DNA of 8,479 bases from Clostridia bacterium (GTDB lineage: Bacteria > Bacillota > Clostridia > Oscillospirales > Acutalibacteraceae), in contig JAILDS010000061.1 in the NCBI GenBank assembly GCA_024689165.1, forward strand, positions 1-8,479. The letters are read 5' to 3'. Within the stretch, counting starts at the first letter, position 1, and each line of letters starts with the position of its first letter. The notes below the pieces were generated by a model, which was given only the letters and a program-made list of their open reading frames with translations, had not been told where the DNA came from and searched no databases. Below, in pieces: positions 6,708 through 8,479 of this stretch. The position numbers and the translations under genes were made by a program.

Positions 6708-6733
6708 GTAGGGGCGACCCGTGTGGTCGCCCG
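6708..6733 (+). repeat. 26-bp dispersed hairpin repeat, third copy
   Basis: It is identical at 25 of 26 positions to 4145-4170 (same orientation) and to the reverse of 4308-4333. It forms GGGCGACC/GGTCGCCC with a five-base loop. Here it is a single copy without the partner arm seen at 4136-4341. Confidence 0.75.
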
Positions 6734-6804
6734 ATCGCGCTCCTGGTCCTATCCCATATGGATGGGCGAGGAACGCAAAGGGATCGCGCACCATCGGAGA
6801 GGCG

Positions 6805-6901
6805 ACTCCCTCAGTCGCTCCGCGACAGCTCCCTCGGAGAGGGAGCCTTTAAAGCCTCCCTCCTTGAGGGAGGTGGCGCGCGCCAGCGCGACGGAGGGAG
6901 T
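6805..6901 (+). repeat. 97-bp multi-hairpin repeat element, copy B
   Basis: This is the inverted counterpart of 3944-4040 (four substitutions, no gaps). Its hairpins are GTCGC/GCGAC, GCTCCCTC/GAGGGAGC, the palindrome CTTTAAAG, CCTCCCTC/GAGGGAGG and a GCGCGC-rich stem, closed by terminal ACTCCCTC/GAGGGAGT. The substitutions mostly fall in loops or outside the main stems, in keeping with a structure being kept or with simple recent copying. Confidence 0.8.
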
Positions 6902-6929
6902 TGTTCCAAGTATGAAGTATGAAGGATGA
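6902..6929 (+). repeat. Direct-repeat tail after element B
   Basis: It is identical to 4041-4068, in the same orientation, and follows the 97-bp core directly. After it the second copy has an extra CGTATGA-type unit before similarity resumes. Confidence 0.75.
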
Positions 6930-7009
6930 CGTATGAAGTAAGGGCTTGCGGCGCATTGTATACCGGCGTTGAGCTTCGGGGGCAGCGCTGAAGTACCGTG
7001 CAGCCTCTG

Positions 7010-7025
7010 CTCCCTACTGCCTATT
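7010..7025 (-). repeat. Inverted partner of the TAGGGA array
   Basis: CTCCCTACTGCCTATT is the exact reverse complement of 6620-6635. It begins a short array that ends about 20 bases from the glyS stop. Together the two arms bracket the repeats in this gap. Confidence 0.65.
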
Positions 7026-7058
7026 GCCTATTCCCTCACTTCGTACTTATCTTCTGCT

Positions 7059-8435
7059 TCAGGAAATCTTCGACGCGATGTACGCTTCGAGCCCGTCGAC
7101 GGCGACTCTCTCCTGCTCCATGGTGTCGCGGTCGCGGACGGTGACGCAGCCGTCCTCGAGGGTGTCGAAATCGACGGTGACGCACAGGGGCGTGCCGATC
7201 TCGTCCTGCCGGCGGTAGCGCTTGCCTATGGAACCGCTCTCGTCGTAGTCGGTCGAGAACGACGGGACCAGTTTTTCATATATCTCGTTCGCCTTGTCGC
7301 CCAGCTTTTTGGACAGCGGCAGCACGGCGACCTTGAACGGCGCGAGCTCGGGGTGCAGATGCAGCACGACCCTCACGTCGTTCTTTTCCGCGTTGACGAC
7401 CTCCTCGTCGTAAGCCTCGCACAGAAGAGCCAGCGTGACCCTGTCCGCGCCGAGAGAGGGCTCTATGACGTAGGGGATGAATTTTTCGTTGGTTTCGCTG
7501 TCGAAATACTCGAGGCTCTTGCCGGACGCCTCCTGGTGCCTGCCGAGGTCGTAATCCGTCCTCGACGCGATGCCCCAGAGCTCGCCCCAGCCGAAGGGGA
7601 AGAGGTATTCTATGTCTGTCGTGGCGTTGGAATAGAACGAAAGCTCCTTCTGGTCGTGGTCGCGCAGGCGGATGGATTCCTCCGTCAGGCCGTATGAGAG
7701 CAGCCACTTTTTGCAGAATTCCTTCCAGTAGGCGAACCACTCGAGCTCCGTACCGGGGCGGCAGAAGAACTCAAGCTCCATCTGCTCGAACTCGCGGATC
7801 CTGAAGATGAAGTTGCCGGGGGTTATCTCGTTCCTGAAGGATTTGCCGACCTGACCGATGCCGAAGGGTATCTTTTTGCGCGTCGTGCGCTGGACGTTGG
7901 CGAAGTTGACGAAGATGCCCTGAGCCGTCTCCGGGCGCAGGTAAAGCTCGCTCTTGTTGTCCTCGGTCACGCCCTGGAAGGTCTTGAACATGAGGTTGAA
8001 CTGCCTTATATCCGTAAAATCGGTCGCGCCGCAGTCCGGGCAGGGCACGGCGTGCTCCTTGAGGTATGCGCTCATCTCCGCGTTGCTCATGCCCGCTGCG
8101 ACGCCGCCCACGCCCTCGATGAGCTGGTCGGCGCGGTGGCGGGTATGGCAGGCGCGGCAGTCCACCAGCGGGTCGGAGAAGCCGCCGACGTGGCCCGAGG
8201 TCACCCAGACCTGCGGGTTCATGAGGATGGCGGAGTCGAGCCCGACGTTGAGGGGGTTGCAGCGGACGAATTTGTCCCACCAGGCGCGCTTGACGTTGTT
8301 TTTGAACTCAACGCCGAGGGGGCCGAAATCCCAGCTGTTCGACAGCCCGCCGTAGATCTCGCTGCCGGGGTAAACAAAGCCTCTCGCCTTGCAGAGGTTA
8401 ACGATCTTTTCAAGTGTTTTTTCGCTTCTGTCCAT
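7059..8435 (-). CDS. glyS: Glycine--tRNA ligase, single-chain dimeric type
   Basis: This class II aminoacyl-tRNA synthetase charges tRNA-Gly in the cytoplasm using glycine and ATP. It is the single-chain (alpha2) type, not the two-subunit GlyQ/GlyS enzyme, and its 458 residues are usual for it. Visible elements: N-terminal motif-1 region (VYPGSEIYGGLSNSWDFGPLG, 21-41), an insertion with a zinc-type knuckle (C93-x2-C96 and C132-x2-C135), LRPETAQG (166-173), motif 2 FRNEI (200-204), motif 3 GADR (329-332), and a C-terminal anticodon-binding domain (about 366-455). The start is ATG at 8435, with GGAAAGG 8 bases upstream. Only 44 bases of leader are visible, with a possible -10 TATATT (8473-8468), so a T-box leader cannot be assessed. 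No good terminator directly follows the stop. The symbol glyQS is also used for this type. Confidence 0.96.
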   Translation of the reverse strand: MDRSEKTLEKIVNLCKARGFVYPGSEIYGGLSNSWDFGPLGVEFKNNVKRAWWDKFVRCNPLNVGLDSAILMNPQVWVTSGHVGGFSDPLVDCRACHTRHRADQLIEGVGGVAAGMSNAEMSAYLKEHAVPCPDCGATDFTDIRQFNLMFKTFQGVTEDNKSELYLRPETAQGIFVNFANVQRTTRKKIPFGIGQVGKSFRNEITPGNFIFRIREFEQMELEFFCRPGTELEWFAYWKEFCKKWLLSYGLTEESIRLRDHDQKELSFYSNATTDIEYLFPFGWGELWGIASRTDYDLGRHQEASGKSLEYFDSETNEKFIPYVIEPSLGADRVTLALLCEAYDEEVVNAEKNDVRVVLHLHPELAPFKVAVLPLSKKLGDKANEIYEKLVPSFSTDYDESGSIGKRYRRQDEIGTPLCVTVDFDTLEDGCVTVRDRDTMEQERVAVDGLEAYIASKIS

Positions 8436-8479
8436 ATCAGTCGCCTTTCCGCAATTAATACCGCTAAAATATACCGCAG

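Larger units (their letters stand above)
6323..7058. other. Gap between glyS and obgE: candidate small RNA and nested repeats
   Basis: These 736 bases hold no supportable protein gene. They contain the obgE leader with a TTTTTT-GCG-AAAAAA palindrome (about 6393-6407), a plus-strand promoter-like site, a candidate small RNA ending at a terminator (6433-6580), a degenerate TAGGGA array (6609-6684), one 26-bp hairpin repeat (6708-6733), the 97-bp element copy B with tail (6805-6929), GC-rich spacer, and an inverted partner of the TAGGGA array (7010-7025) next to the glyS stop. I could not pick out a confident obgE promoter or a clear glyS terminator. Confidence 0.7.

Noticed and set aside
6531..6794. 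87-codon minus-strand frame in the glyS-obgE gap
   Set aside because: Its product is a translation of the TAGGGA array and a hairpin repeat, with no start signal.
7954..8355. 133-codon plus-strand frame
   Set aside because: It is antisense to the conserved glyS coding region and carries no independent evidence.
8436..8479. T-box riboswitch upstream of glyS
   Set aside because: Only 44 bases of leader are in the window and no T-box motif is visible in them.

Overview
The window looks like chromosomal DNA from a GC-rich, gut- or rumen-type Clostridia (Bacillota). The evidence is a Bacillota-type Mini-RNase III next to an Obg with a C-terminal OCT domain, a single-chain dimeric-type glycyl-tRNA synthetase, a large secreted BspA-like leucine-rich-repeat (LRR) protein with a DUF6273-like N-terminal domain, and intergenic families of GC-rich, hairpin-forming repeats. 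Lineage is inferred from gene content; no marker gene fixes a genus.

All four protein genes are on the minus strand. In transcription order they are glyS (8435-7059), a 736-base repeat-rich gap, obgE (6322-5051), mrnC (5017-4520), a strong hairpin terminator (4468-4499), a second repeat-rich gap, and a secreted LRR protein (3671 to beyond base 1, 3' end missing). obgE and mrnC are 33 bases apart and probably co-transcribed. glyS, obgE and mrnC serve translation, ribosome assembly and rRNA maturation. The LRR gene is an accessory surface gene with its own promoter.

The LRR gene is the most interesting coding feature. Its reading frame is open from the window edge to a run of nine G (3646-3654, minus sense) inside the signal-peptide coding region. 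There it is out of frame with the only well-placed start, a GTG 9 bases after AAGGAG. One fewer G gives a complete signal peptide and an uninterrupted frame of 1223 codons in the window. The Shine-Dalgarno itself abuts an 11-A run. This is either a homopolymer sequencing error or a phase-variable switch.

The two gaps share dispersed repeats. A 97-bp multi-hairpin element occurs once in each gap in opposite orientation (93 of 97 positions identical), yet both copies have the same A/T-rich tail in the same orientation. A 26-bp hairpin repeat occurs three times, two of them as the arms of a 206-bp inverted-repeat element. A third family, degenerate TAGGGA-like units, borders the glyS-obgE repeats in inverted orientation. 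The glyS-obgE gap also holds a plus-strand promoter-like sequence followed about 110 bases later by a 15-bp-stem terminator: a candidate small RNA of unknown family, divergent from obgE.

No tRNA, rRNA, CRISPR array, transposase, phage gene or replication origin was seen.
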